Shown one piece after another: positions 7,349 to 12,580 of a DNA stretch of 12,580 nucleotides. The translations under genes were made by a program, and so were the position numbers. The DNA lies in assembly GCA_963629425.1 (NCBI GenBank), contig CAVGIU010000045.1, forward strand, positions 1-12,580, written 5' to 3'. Under the pieces are notes generated by a model. The model was not told the origin of the DNA. It searched no databases and worked only from the letters and a program-made list of their open reading frames with translations. Every line of letters begins with the position of its first letter. Within the stretch, counting starts at the first letter, position 1. The DNA comes from F23-B02 sp963629425 (GTDB lineage Bacteria > Bacillota > Clostridia > Oscillospirales > Oscillospiraceae).

Positions 7349-9254
7349 TTTTATCAGCCATCCTTTCCGGAATGTATTCAAAATATACGGTTGAAAGCGG
7401 CGGAAGATCTATTGCCGCACTGTAGGGCAGATCGTTAAATCCGACGTCACGGTTGTGTATGGCTTTTGAATTATGTAAACCGGCACCGCCGAATTTCACA
7501 TCGTCGCTCGAGAGCACTTCGCGCAGCGTGCCCGGCTGAGGCAGGCCTATGATAAAGCCGCGGTGCTCGTTCGGGATGAAGTTGCAGGCGCAGACGAGGT
7601 AGCTTTCGCTCGTCGGCTTTGCCGAGCGCAGAAAGGCTATTGAGCTGAGTGCACTGTCGTTGACGTTCAGCCACTTAAAGCCGTCCCATGATTTGTCGAC
7701 TTCGTACAGCGCGGGGCAGGAGCGGTAGAGCCTGTTGAGTGCGGCGCAGTATTCGCGCAGCTTCTCGTGCATCGGATAGTCAAGCAGCAGCCAGTCGAGT
7801 TCCTGTTGATAGTTCCATTCGATGAACTGGCCGAACTCCGAGCCCATGAAGCAAAGCTTTTTGCCGGGATGGGCGAACTGATAGCCGTACAGTGCGCGCA
7901 GTGTCGCAAATTTCTGTTCGTAGCTGCCGAACATTTTGTCCAGCATTGATTTTTTGCCGTGAACTACCTCGTCGTGCGAGTAGGCGAGGATGAAGTTTTC
8001 CGAAAACGCGTACATCATGGAAAACGTCAGCTTATTGTGACTGCCCTTGCGGAACAGGGGATCGGTCGAAAAATAGTCGAGCGTATCGTGCATGTAGCCC
8101 ATGTCCCACTTGAAGCTGAAGCCGAGCCCCCCGACCGAGGGCGGCATCGTGACCATGGGATAGGCCGTCGACTCCTCGGCGATGGTGACAGCGCCGGGGA
8201 AGCTTGACAAAACGGCGGTATTGAGCTTTTTAAGAAAGCTCACCGCACCGAGATTTATGTTGCCACCGTCACGGTTTTTGGTGTATTCGCCCTCGTTGCG
8301 GCCATAGTTTAAGTATAGCATTGAGGATACGGCATCGACGCGGATGCCGTCAATGTGGTATTTTTCAAAAAAGAAGCAGGCCGAGGAAATGAGAAACGAC
8401 TGCACCTCCGGCATATCATAGTCAAATATAAGCGTGCCCCACTCGGGGTGCGAGGCCATGCGTTCCTCCTTACATTCAAAAAGACGCGTGCCGTCAAACT
8501 CGGCAAGGCCATGCTCGTCGCGCGGGAAATGTGCGGGCACCCAGTCCATGATAACGCCGATGCCGGCATTGTGCAGGGTATCGATAAATTCGGCGAACTC
8601 GTCGGGAGTTCCGTAGCGGCTCGTCGGTGCGTAGTAGCCCGTCACCTGATAGCCCCACGAGCCGGGGTAGGGGTACTCTGTAAGCGGCATGAGCTCAATG
8701 TGCGTATAGCCCATATCAACGCAGTATTTAGCAAGCTCAGGCGCGATGGCGGCGTAATTCACGCCGCCATCCGGCGTTTTCCAAGAGCCGAGATGCATTT
8801 CGTATATCGACATGGGGCTTTCAAAGCAGTTACGTTCCGCGCGGCGCTGCATGAACTCTTCGTCGCGCCAGACGTGCGAACCTGTCCACACCATGGATGC
8901 GGTGTTCACGCCAGACTGCGACCACTGTGCAAAAGGGTCGGACTTCCACACGGTCTTGCCTGCGGACGTCGTCACGCAGTATTTATACAAATCGCCGTCG
9001 GACAGCCCTGCAACAAAGCAATACCATATGCCGCCGCGCTTATCCATCGGCGTGTGCGACGGATCCCAATCGTTAAAATCGCCGACGAGCGACACGCTCT
9101 GTGCGTTCGGAGCCCAAACGGCGAAGCGGTGCATTTTTTCCTTTTCGATATACCGGCAGCCGAGCAGCAGCCATGCCTTTTCCGCGCAGCCGGTGTTGAA
9201 CAGAAAAACATCGTCCGCCGGAACATATTTATCTATAAGCTCGGAATAGTTCAT
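7317..9254 (-). CDS. glgB: 1,4-alpha-glucan branching enzyme (GH13)
   Basis: GlgB cuts alpha-1,4 chains and rejoins them as alpha-1,6 branches. The 645-residue protein has an N-terminal CBM48 module (HRFAVWAPNAQSVSLVGDFNDWD). Its catalytic barrel carries GlgB-specific motifs: DWVPAHFP (region I), DGIRVDAVSSMLY with nucleophile D307, IAEESTAYP with E360, and SHDEVVHGKKSM with D428, all intact. The frame opens earlier at a TTG (9284), but that codon coincides with the predicted transcription start. GGAG lies 7 bases before the ATG at 9254, so the ATG is chosen. Compared with E. coli GlgB it lacks the extra N-terminal module, as is common in Firmicutes. It is the first gene of the glgB-glgA-GH13 operon. 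The glgC/glgD precursor genes, often adjacent, are not in the window. Confidence 0.97.
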   Translation of the reverse strand: MNYSELIDKYVPADDVFLFNTGCAEKAWLLLGCRYIEKEKMHRFAVWAPNAQSVSLVGDFNDWDPSHTPMDKRGGIWYCFVAGLSDGDLYKYCVTTSAGKTVWKSDPFAQWSQSGVNTASMVWTGSHVWRDEEFMQRRAERNCFESPMSIYEMHLGSWKTPDGGVNYAAIAPELAKYCVDMGYTHIELMPLTEYPYPGSWGYQVTGYYAPTSRYGTPDEFAEFIDTLHNAGIGVIMDWVPAHFPRDEHGLAEFDGTRLFECKEERMASHPEWGTLIFDYDMPEVQSFLISSACFFFEKYHIDGIRVDAVSSMLYLNYGRNEGEYTKNRDGGNINLGAVSFLKKLNTAVLSSFPGAVTIAEESTAYPMVTMPPSVGGLGFSFKWDMGYMHDTLDYFSTDPLFRKGSHNKLTFSMMYAFSENFILAYSHDEVVHGKKSMLDKMFGSYEQKFATLRALYGYQFAHPGKKLCFMGSEFGQFIEWNYQQELDWLLLDYPMHEKLREYCAALNRLYRSCPALYEVDKSWDGFKWLNVNDSALSSIAFLRSAKPTSESYLVCACNFIPNEHRGFIIGLPQPGTLREVLSSDDVKFGGAGLHNSKAIHNRDVGFNDLPYSAAIDLPPLSTVYFEYIPERMADKNEKAVQKHSK

Positions 9255-9274
9255 ATCAGCACTCCGCACATAAT

Positions 9275-9291
9275 AATTATTCAACTTACAT
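9275..9291. repeat. Right copy of a repeat bracketing the glycogen genes
   Basis: AATTAT-TCAACTTACAT is the second copy of the sequence at 3604-3621, in the same orientation and without the central G. It overlaps the predicted transcription start and the edge of the -10 box of glgB. Confidence 0.5.
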
Positions 9292-9318
9292 TATAAAGCA
9301 CCTCGCTGCAAATTCCAA
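9290..9318 (-). promoter_or_regulatory. glgB operon promoter
   Basis: On the minus strand, TTGGAA (9313-9318), a 17-base spacer and a perfect TATAAT (9290-9295) form a good vegetative promoter. Transcription would start near 9283, leaving a leader of about 30 bases. This is too short for a riboswitch, so control would act at initiation. Confidence 0.75.
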
Positions 9319-9330
9319 TAAGTTTTTTGC

Positions 9331-9359
9331 TTGCATCGCGCGCGGAAACATAATAAAAT
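9331..9359 (+). promoter_or_regulatory. Putative promoter of the glyoxalase-like gene
   Basis: TTGCAT (9331-9336), 17 bases, TAAAAT (9354-9359). It is divergent from and next to the glgB promoter. Both -10 boxes are followed by the same GTAAG, giving AATGTAAG in each case. Confidence 0.5.
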
Positions 9360-9388
9360 GTAAGAAAAATAAACGCAGGAGGTGCGGT

Positions 9389-9757
9389 ATGTTTTCCTTT
9401 AACCACTTTAACTTCAATGTGTTCGACCTTGAACGCAGTCTTAAGTTCTACGATGAGGCGCTCGGCCTTAAACCGGTGCGCGAAAAAATCGCCGATGACG
9501 GAAGCTTTAAGCTCGCTTTTCTCGGTGACGGCGTGACGGATTTCACCCTTGAACTCACATGGCTGCGCGACCGCGATACGCCTTATGACCTCGGCGAGCA
9601 GGAGTTCCACCTTGCGTTTGTCGCCGACGATATGGAAAAAGCCCACGAAAAGCATTCTCAGCTCGGCTGCATATGCTTCGAAAACCCGAAAATGGGTATC
9701 TATTTTCTCGAAGACCCCGATGGCTACTGGATCGAGATAATCCCGCCGAGGAAGTGA
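9389..9757 (+). CDS. Glyoxalase I-like VOC-fold metalloenzyme
   Basis: The 122-residue protein is a vicinal-oxygen-chelate fold with the four metal ligands of lactoylglutathione lyase in their expected places: H6 (FNHFNFNV), E55 (TLELTWL), H74 (EFHLAFVADD) and E116 (YWIEIIP). The F/Y-D-E-A-L-G helix and GIYFLEDPDGYWIE ending are typical of the GloA family. Glyoxalase I converts the hemithioacetal of methylglyoxal and a thiol to a lactoyl-thiol. Many Clostridia lack glutathione, so the thiol and the exact substrate are open. AGGAGG (9377-9382) is 6 bases before the ATG. The gene is transcribed alone, divergently from glgB, and ends at the shared terminator. A small-molecule lyase of another VOC subfamily is the main alternative. 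Confidence 0.85.
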   Translation: MFSFNHFNFNVFDLERSLKFYDEALGLKPVREKIADDGSFKLAFLGDGVTDFTLELTWLRDRDTPYDLGEQEFHLAFVADDMEKAHEKHSQLGCICFENPKMGIYFLEDPDGYWIEIIPPRK

Positions 9758-9765
9758 TAACGGCA

Positions 9766-9802
9766 AAAACAGTCCCACCGTCAGATGGGACTGTTTTGCT
9801 TT
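9766..9802. terminator. Bidirectional terminator between VOC gene and SSB-like gene
   Basis: The 12-bp perfect stem AAAACAGTCCCA (9766-9777) / TGGGACTGTTTT (9786-9797) has an 8-base loop. The outer A/T pairs supply T runs in both directions, so it can end both convergent transcripts. Confidence 0.88.
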
Positions 9803-9812
9803 ATATCATATT

Positions 9813-10418
9813 TCATATCTCATCTATCTCCGTTACCGATACCTCAAAGGCTGTTTTCCCGACCGGCTCGCCGCCGATGAGCTTTATGTAGCTGCGGCTC
9901 TGTATGCGCCCTTCGAGAGAAACCGTCGTGCCGGTATCCCAGTAAGATGCCTCGCGCGCCTTGAGTCCCCATGTGATGCACGGCAGATAGTCAGAGCGGC
10001 CGTATTTGCGGTTGACGGCCAGCATCAGGTCGCAGATATCCCGTCCCATCGGCGTTACGCGCAGGTTAGGCGGCTTACACAGCGTGCCGGTCAGGCGGAT
10101 GAGGTTTACATCCTTGCCGCAGCAGGGACCGATGTCCTTTGCAAAGACCGTTATGACGAGCTTTGCGCCCTCGCCGCTTTTGTTGTTGAACGATCTCAGC
10201 TCGCCAGTAACGCAGAGCTTTTCAATGTCTGAGGCCTCAACGGCACTCAAAAGCTCTGTGCGCGCTATTATGTTTATTGTGTCCGTAGCGCCGGACAGCC
10301 GCGCGATCTCGAGAGGGAAGGTGTAGAAGCTCTCGCCGCGGGAAGTGTGTGAAAAAACCGGCGGCGCGGTCATTGTGCCTATAAGCTGTGCGAAATTTGT
10401 GCTTGTGTTTTCATCCAT
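9813..10418 (-). CDS. Single-stranded DNA-binding protein-like, two OB folds
   Basis: The 201-residue protein appears to contain two tandem OB-fold units, about residues 8-92 and 103-195. The second reads like an SSB/PriB core (LIRLTGTLCKPPNLRVTP, then MLAVNRKYG, ITWGLKA, and VSLEGRIQSRSYIK). The first is more divergent but follows the same order (AQLIGTMTAPPVF, FPLEIARL, CVTGELRSFN). Binding to single-stranded DNA in replication or repair is the likely role. The acidic DDDIPF-type tail of canonical SSB, used to recruit partner proteins, is missing; the protein ends VTEIDEI. It is therefore probably a paralog and not the main replicative SSB. AAGGA lies 11 bases before the ATG, a rather long spacing. 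It is transcribed divergently from deoC. A weak minus-strand -10 (TATACT, 10455-10460) is visible without a convincing -35. Confidence 0.75.
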   Translation of the reverse strand: MDENTSTNFAQLIGTMTAPPVFSHTSRGESFYTFPLEIARLSGATDTINIIARTELLSAVEASDIEKLCVTGELRSFNNKSGEGAKLVITVFAKDIGPCCGKDVNLIRLTGTLCKPPNLRVTPMGRDICDLMLAVNRKYGRSDYLPCITWGLKAREASYWDTGTTVSLEGRIQSRSYIKLIGGEPVGKTAFEVSVTEIDEI

Positions 10419-10474
10419 ATATTCATTCCAGTCCTTGTCAATGGCTTTTGTTAGAGTATATTAGGGATAAGCGC

Positions 10475-10503
10475 TTGAATATACCGCAGGAATGAAATAT
10501 AAT
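10475..10503 (+). promoter_or_regulatory. deoC promoter
   Basis: TTGAAT (10475-10480), 17 bases, and a perfect TATAAT (10498-10503). An 8-base palindrome, AAGCGCTT (10469-10476), overlaps the -35 box and could be a regulator half-site or simply chance. Confidence 0.65.
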
Positions 10504-10537
10504 AGTATCAACTTTATTTCTGAAAGGAACAAAACCT

Positions 10538-11218
10538 ATGGATATAAAAGAACTGCTTGCTTACTGCGACCACACTCTGCTGCGCGTCGACTGTACCGAG
10601 ACCGAGATCAGGAAGCTCTGCGACCAGGCGATAAAATACGGTTGCGCATCAGTCTGCATTCCGCCATGCCACGTTCCCGGTGCAAAGCGCTATGTCGGCA
10701 ACAGAATGAAGATATGCACCGTTATAGGCTTCCCGAACGGCTATATGTCCTCGGCCGCGAAGGCGTTTGAGACTGCTGACGCCGTGGCAAACGGCGCAGA
10801 TGAGATCGACATGGTCATCAACCTTTCCATGGTCAAGGACGGCTGCTGGGAGGATGTTGCCGAGGATATCAAGGCCGTGCGCCGTTCCTGCCTCGGCAAG
10901 GTACTTAAGGTCATAATCGAGTGCTGCCTGCTGACCGATGAGGAGAAAATTCGCCTTTGCTCAATTGTGTCAGAATGCGGCGCGGACTTCATAAAGACCT
11001 CGACCGGCTTCAGCAAGGGCGGTGCTACCCGCCACGATGTCGAGCTTCTGCGCCGATACAGCCCCGAAAGCCTTCAGGTCAAGGCCGCCGGAGGCATAGC
11101 ATCGCTCGAGGATGCGGAGGATTTCATCGCCCTCGGAGCTACCCGCCTTGGAACAAGCCGCATAGTCAAACTTGCAATGGAGCTTGAGCGCGAAAGCGGT
11201 AGCGGCGAAAGCTGCTGA
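10538..11218 (+). CDS. deoC: 2-deoxyribose-5-phosphate aldolase
   Basis: DeoC splits 2-deoxyribose-5-phosphate into acetaldehyde and glyceraldehyde-3-phosphate, the last step of deoxynucleoside catabolism. The 226-residue TIM barrel has the Schiff-base lysine K153 in FIKTSTGF, the proton-relay lysine K182 in VKAAGGI, and D91 in ADEIDMVIN. The N-terminal CDHTLL segment and the TVIGFPNG motif are also family hallmarks. Length matches the short class I DeoC proteins. AAAGGA (10523-10528) lies about 9 bases before the ATG. It is cysteine-rich for the family (CIPPC, ECCLL). The usual partners (deoB, pdp, cdd, nupC) are not next to it; instead a tiny membrane protein gene follows 17 bases downstream. 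Confidence 0.97.
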   Translation: MDIKELLAYCDHTLLRVDCTETEIRKLCDQAIKYGCASVCIPPCHVPGAKRYVGNRMKICTVIGFPNGYMSSAAKAFETADAVANGADEIDMVINLSMVKDGCWEDVAEDIKAVRRSCLGKVLKVIIECCLLTDEEKIRLCSIVSECGADFIKTSTGFSKGGATRHDVELLRRYSPESLQVKAAGGIASLEDAEDFIALGATRLGTSRIVKLAMELERESGSGESC

Positions 11219-11235
11219 GAAGGGGCGGTGCGCAG

Positions 11236-11418
11236 ATGCGTAAGCCGGGCAGAGTGCTCAGCATAATCGGACTTATCCTGTCAGCGATGCTGCTGGCTGT
11301 CGGCTCATATTTCATCGCTCCGCGCTCGCAGAGCTGGGCGAGCATATGGAGCGTACTCACGGGCGGCGCGGCGGCGTATTTTGCCTATTATGCTTTTCAC
11401 AGGAAAAATGACGATTAA
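11236..11418 (+). CDS. Small two-helix membrane protein of unknown function
   Basis: The 60-residue product has a basic N-terminus (MRKPGR), a hydrophobic helix at about residues 8-28, a short polar turn (PRSQSW), a second hydrophobic helix at about 35-54, and a charged end (HRKNDD). I do not recognise a family. It starts 17 bases after the deoC stop with a modest AAGGGG-type site about 10 bases upstream, and the shared terminator follows, so it is probably cotranscribed with deoC. Coding status rests on the clean membrane pattern, the position and the spacing. Confidence 0.65.
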   Translation: MRKPGRVLSIIGLILSAMLLAVGSYFIAPRSQSWASIWSVLTGGAAAYFAYYAFHRKNDD

Positions 11419-11424
11419 AATGCT

Positions 11425-11455
11425 CACGGCGGAGGCTTCTCCGCCGTGAATTTCT
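11425..11455 (+). terminator. Terminator of the deoC transcript
   Basis: The 10-bp GC-rich stem CACGGCGGAG/CTCCGCCGTG has a GCTT loop and is followed by a weak T stretch (AATTTCTC). It ends just before the infC promoter. Confidence 0.75.
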
Positions 11456-11466
11456 CAAAAAAGTCC

Positions 11467-11495
11467 TTGACAATCAGGGGAGAGACTGATATATT
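11467..11495 (+). promoter_or_regulatory. Strong promoter of the infC-rpmI-rplT operon
   Basis: A consensus TTGACA (11467-11472), an exact 17-base spacer and TATATT (11490-11495) make this the best promoter in the window, as expected for a translation operon. Transcription would start near 11502, giving a leader of about 140 bases. Confidence 0.88.
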
Positions 11496-11501
11496 AATAA
11501 A

Positions 11502-11622
11502 GCTGAAAACAAAGTAGGTACGGCATCCCCGACCTCACCGAGCCGCAAAAGGCGCGCTTCGGTCAATAGCATCGCCCCAAAGGGGCTTTGTTTGCGCGGA
11601 TGCTGTCAGGCATCCGTTTTTT
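11502..11622 (+). ncRNA. L20-type autoregulatory leader of infC-rpmI-rplT
   Basis: The untranslated leader between promoter and infC is highly structured. CGGCATCC (11521-11528) can pair over a long range with GGATGCTG (11598-11605), with one G-U pair. Inside lie an ACCGAG ... CTTCGGT hairpin (about 11537-11567) and GCCCC-AAA-GGGGC (11574-11586). The last segment instead forms an intrinsic terminator. This matches the logic of the known Firmicute leader in which ribosomal protein L20 promotes premature termination of its own operon. The family assignment is from position and fold, not from a covariance search. Confidence 0.75.
11597..11622 (+). terminator. Conditional terminator (attenuator) in the infC leader
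   Basis: CGGATGC (11597-11603) pairs with GCATCCG (11610-11616) around loop TGTCAG, followed by six T (11617-11622). It is only 21 bases before the infC start. The left arm is also the partner of the upstream GGCATCC, so terminator and antiterminator exclude each other. Confidence 0.85.
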
Positions 11623-11629
11623 GCATTAT

Positions 11630-11646
11630 GGAGGTGTTTTACAATC
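11630..11646 (+). promoter_or_regulatory. infC ribosome binding site and apparent AUC start codon
   Basis: GGAGG (11630-11634) is followed after 9 bases by ATC (11644-11646) in the infC frame. The nearest standard in-frame start, GTG at 11653, is 18 bases from the GGAGG, too far for normal initiation. infC is known for rare AUU-type starts that IF3 itself discriminates against, so AUC fits the family. Confidence 0.72.
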
Positions 11647-12240
11647 GCAAGCGTGAATCATGAGATCAATGAAGAGATCCTCGACAAGGAAATACGCGTT
11701 ATCGGCGACGACGGTGAGCAGCTTGGAATAATGTCTGCGGAGGCCGCCATGAAAATTGCGGAGGAAAAGGAGCTTGACCTGGTCAAGATATCCCCGATGG
11801 CAAAGCCCCCCGTCTGCAAAATCATGGACTACGGCAAGTACCGCTTTGAGCAGTCCAAGCGCGAAAAGGAAGCCAAGAAGAACCAGCGCGTCATGGAGGT
11901 CAAGGAGATCCGCATGTCCCCCGGCATCGGCGAGAACGACCTGAACACGAAGCTCAAGAGCGCGCTCAAGTTCCTTGCTGACGGAGACAGGGTCAAGGTC
12001 TCGATCCGCTTCCGCGGCAGAGAAATGGCGCACACTCATTTGGGTGAGGTCATCCTGCGCGACTTCGCGGCAAAATGCGAAGAGGTTGCAAACCTTGATA
12101 AGGCTCCCAAGCTCGAAGGGCGCAACATGTCCATGTTCCTGTCCCCGAAGTCTGCCGCGGCAGTCAAGAAGGCGCAGAAGGAAGCCGCCAAGAAGCAGGC
12201 CGAGGCTGAGGCCGCTGCAAAGGCGGAGGAAAACAACTGA
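11644..12240 (+). CDS. infC: Translation initiation factor IF-3
   Basis: IF3 binds the 30S subunit, prevents early joining of 50S and proofreads the start codon and initiator tRNA. From the AUC start the product has 198 residues. The N-domain contains VNHEINEEI, VIGDDGEQLGIMS and LVKISPMAKPPVCKIMDYGKYRFEQ. A lysine-rich linker (KREKEAKKNQR) leads to the C-domain with KEIRMSPGI, KVSIRFRGREMAHTHLG and LEGRNMSMFLSPK. An Ala/Lys/Glu-rich tail of about 30 residues, probably helical and disordered, exceeds the B. subtilis protein; such tails occur in related Clostridia. If translation began at GTG 11653 it would be three residues shorter. It is the first gene of the infC-rpmI-rplT operon, with double autocontrol likely: an attenuator acting on transcription and a start codon that IF3 disfavours. 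Confidence 0.97.
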   Translation: MASVNHEINEEILDKEIRVIGDDGEQLGIMSAEAAMKIAEEKELDLVKISPMAKPPVCKIMDYGKYRFEQSKREKEAKKNQRVMEVKEIRMSPGIGENDLNTKLKSALKFLADGDRVKVSIRFRGREMAHTHLGEVILRDFAAKCEEVANLDKAPKLEGRNMSMFLSPKSAAAVKKAQKEAAKKQAEAEAAAKAEENN

Positions 12241-12297
12241 TAGGTTATTACAGACAGAAATTCTGATAATAGCAGCATACGGAAGGAGAAAACAACT

Positions 12298-12495
12298 ATG
12301 CCTAAACTTAAGACCCATAGCGGTGCTAAGAAGAGATTCAATCTCACCAAGACCGGTAAAGTAAAGCGCGCACATGCGTTCAAGAGCCATATCCTCACCA
12401 AGAAGGACACCAAGCGCTGCCGTCGCCTGCGTTCCGGCGCGATCGCCGACGTTACCAACGAGGCAACCATCAAAAAGATGATCCCTTACAAATAA
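12298..12495 (+). CDS. rpmI: Large-subunit ribosomal protein bL35
   Basis: The 65-residue, very basic protein opens with MPKLKTHSGAKKRF and contains the conserved TGKVKRAHAFKSHILTKK segment and a final IKKMIPY, all diagnostic of bL35. Length is standard. It is part of the 50S subunit. AAGGAG (12283-12288) stands 9 bases before the ATG. The 57-base gap after infC has no terminator, consistent with cotranscription. The codons are strongly biased toward those of highly expressed genes. Confidence 0.98.
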   Translation: MPKLKTHSGAKKRFNLTKTGKVKRAHAFKSHILTKKDTKRCRRLRSGAIADVTNEATIKKMIPYK

Positions 12496-12530
12496 TAAGG
12501 GCTGACTGTTACTGATAGGAGGAATTACAA

Positions 12531-12580
12531 ATGGCAAGAGTTAAGGGCGCAATGATGACCCGCAAACATAGAAATAAGAT
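12531..12580 (+). CDS. rplT: Large-subunit ribosomal protein bL20, 5' end only
   Basis: Only the first 16 complete codons are in the window. They read MARVKGAMMTRKHRNK, the conserved bL20 N-terminus that enters 23S rRNA during 50S assembly. AGGAGG (12517-12522) is 8 bases before the ATG. Order and spacing after rpmI fit the standard infC-rpmI-rplT operon. bL20 would be the effector of the upstream leader. Confidence 0.95.
   Translation, partial: MARVKGAMMTRKHRNK

Noticed and set aside
8355..9296. Open frame of 313 codons on the plus strand opposite glgB
   Set aside because: It lies wholly antisense to a gene with all GlgB motifs intact, has no recognisable domain, and reflects the codon bias of the real gene.
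9281..9786. Open frame of 165 codons on the minus strand opposite the VOC gene
   Set aside because: The plus-strand product keeps all four glyoxalase metal ligands, and this frame covers both divergent promoters.
10436..10441. TTGACA on the minus strand just upstream of the SSB-like gene as a -35 box
   Set aside because: It is only about 17 bases from the ATG, with no -10 box at a usable distance before the coding region.
12255..12265. Small palindrome CAGAAATTCTG between infC and rpmI as a terminator or processing site
   Set aside because: A stem of five weak pairs with no T run is too little to support a feature.
11626..12537. Open frame of 303 codons on the minus strand opposite infC and rpmI
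   Set aside because: Antisense to two certain translation genes; the product is a low-complexity Leu-rich shadow.

Overview
The window looks like a chromosomal piece of a Gram-positive gut-type Firmicute, most likely an Oscillospiraceae-like member of the Clostridia. The reasons are moderately GC-rich coding sequence with AT-rich promoters, strong AGGAGG-type ribosome binding sites, a CIRCE operator, Cys-containing SLH repeats of the CTRAQVVTFLYRAAG type, and an infC-rpmI-rplT operon behind an L20-type attenuator leader. This assignment is by eye, without a database search.

Layout. (1) Positions 1-685: a CIRCE-controlled small heat shock protein gene (hsp20) with its terminator. (2) 753-2566: a stand-alone secreted protein with a short Cys/His motif, three SLH repeats, a Pro-Thr linker and a C-terminal domain carrying an HEQEH motif, probably a cell-wall-anchored metallopeptidase. 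(3) 9318 down to 2539, minus strand: a compact operon glgB - glgA - GH13 alpha-glucan hydrolase - FMN-dependent alpha-hydroxy-acid dehydrogenase. Two gene pairs overlap, there is one good promoter upstream of glgB, and a bidirectional terminator closes the operon. (4) 9331-9800: a divergent glyoxalase-I-like gene. (5) 9813-10418, minus: a tandem OB-fold SSB-like gene. (6) 10475-11455: deoC plus a 60-residue membrane protein. (7) 11467-12580: a strong promoter, a structured leader ending in a conditional terminator, infC (apparent AUC start), rpmI and the first 50 bases of rplT.

How the genes fit together. GlgA elongates alpha-1,4-glucan from ADP-glucose, GlgB adds alpha-1,6 branches, and the GH13 enzyme probably trims or mobilises the polymer. 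The precursor enzymes (glgC/glgD) and a complete glycogen phosphorylase are not in the window. The hydroxy-acid dehydrogenase and the glyoxalase-like protein could deal with lactate or methylglyoxal from sugar overflow, but that link is inference from position only.

The most unusual points are: the N-terminal part of the GH13 protein, which reads like a decayed segment of glycogen phosphorylase (GT35); a 10-base word, GTTTACATAA, found five times in different genes and frames; near-identical 17-base sequences bracketing exactly the three glycogen genes; and the infC leader, in which one segment can pair with either of two identical GGCATCC copies. I see no CRISPR array, tRNA, rRNA, IS element or prophage gene.
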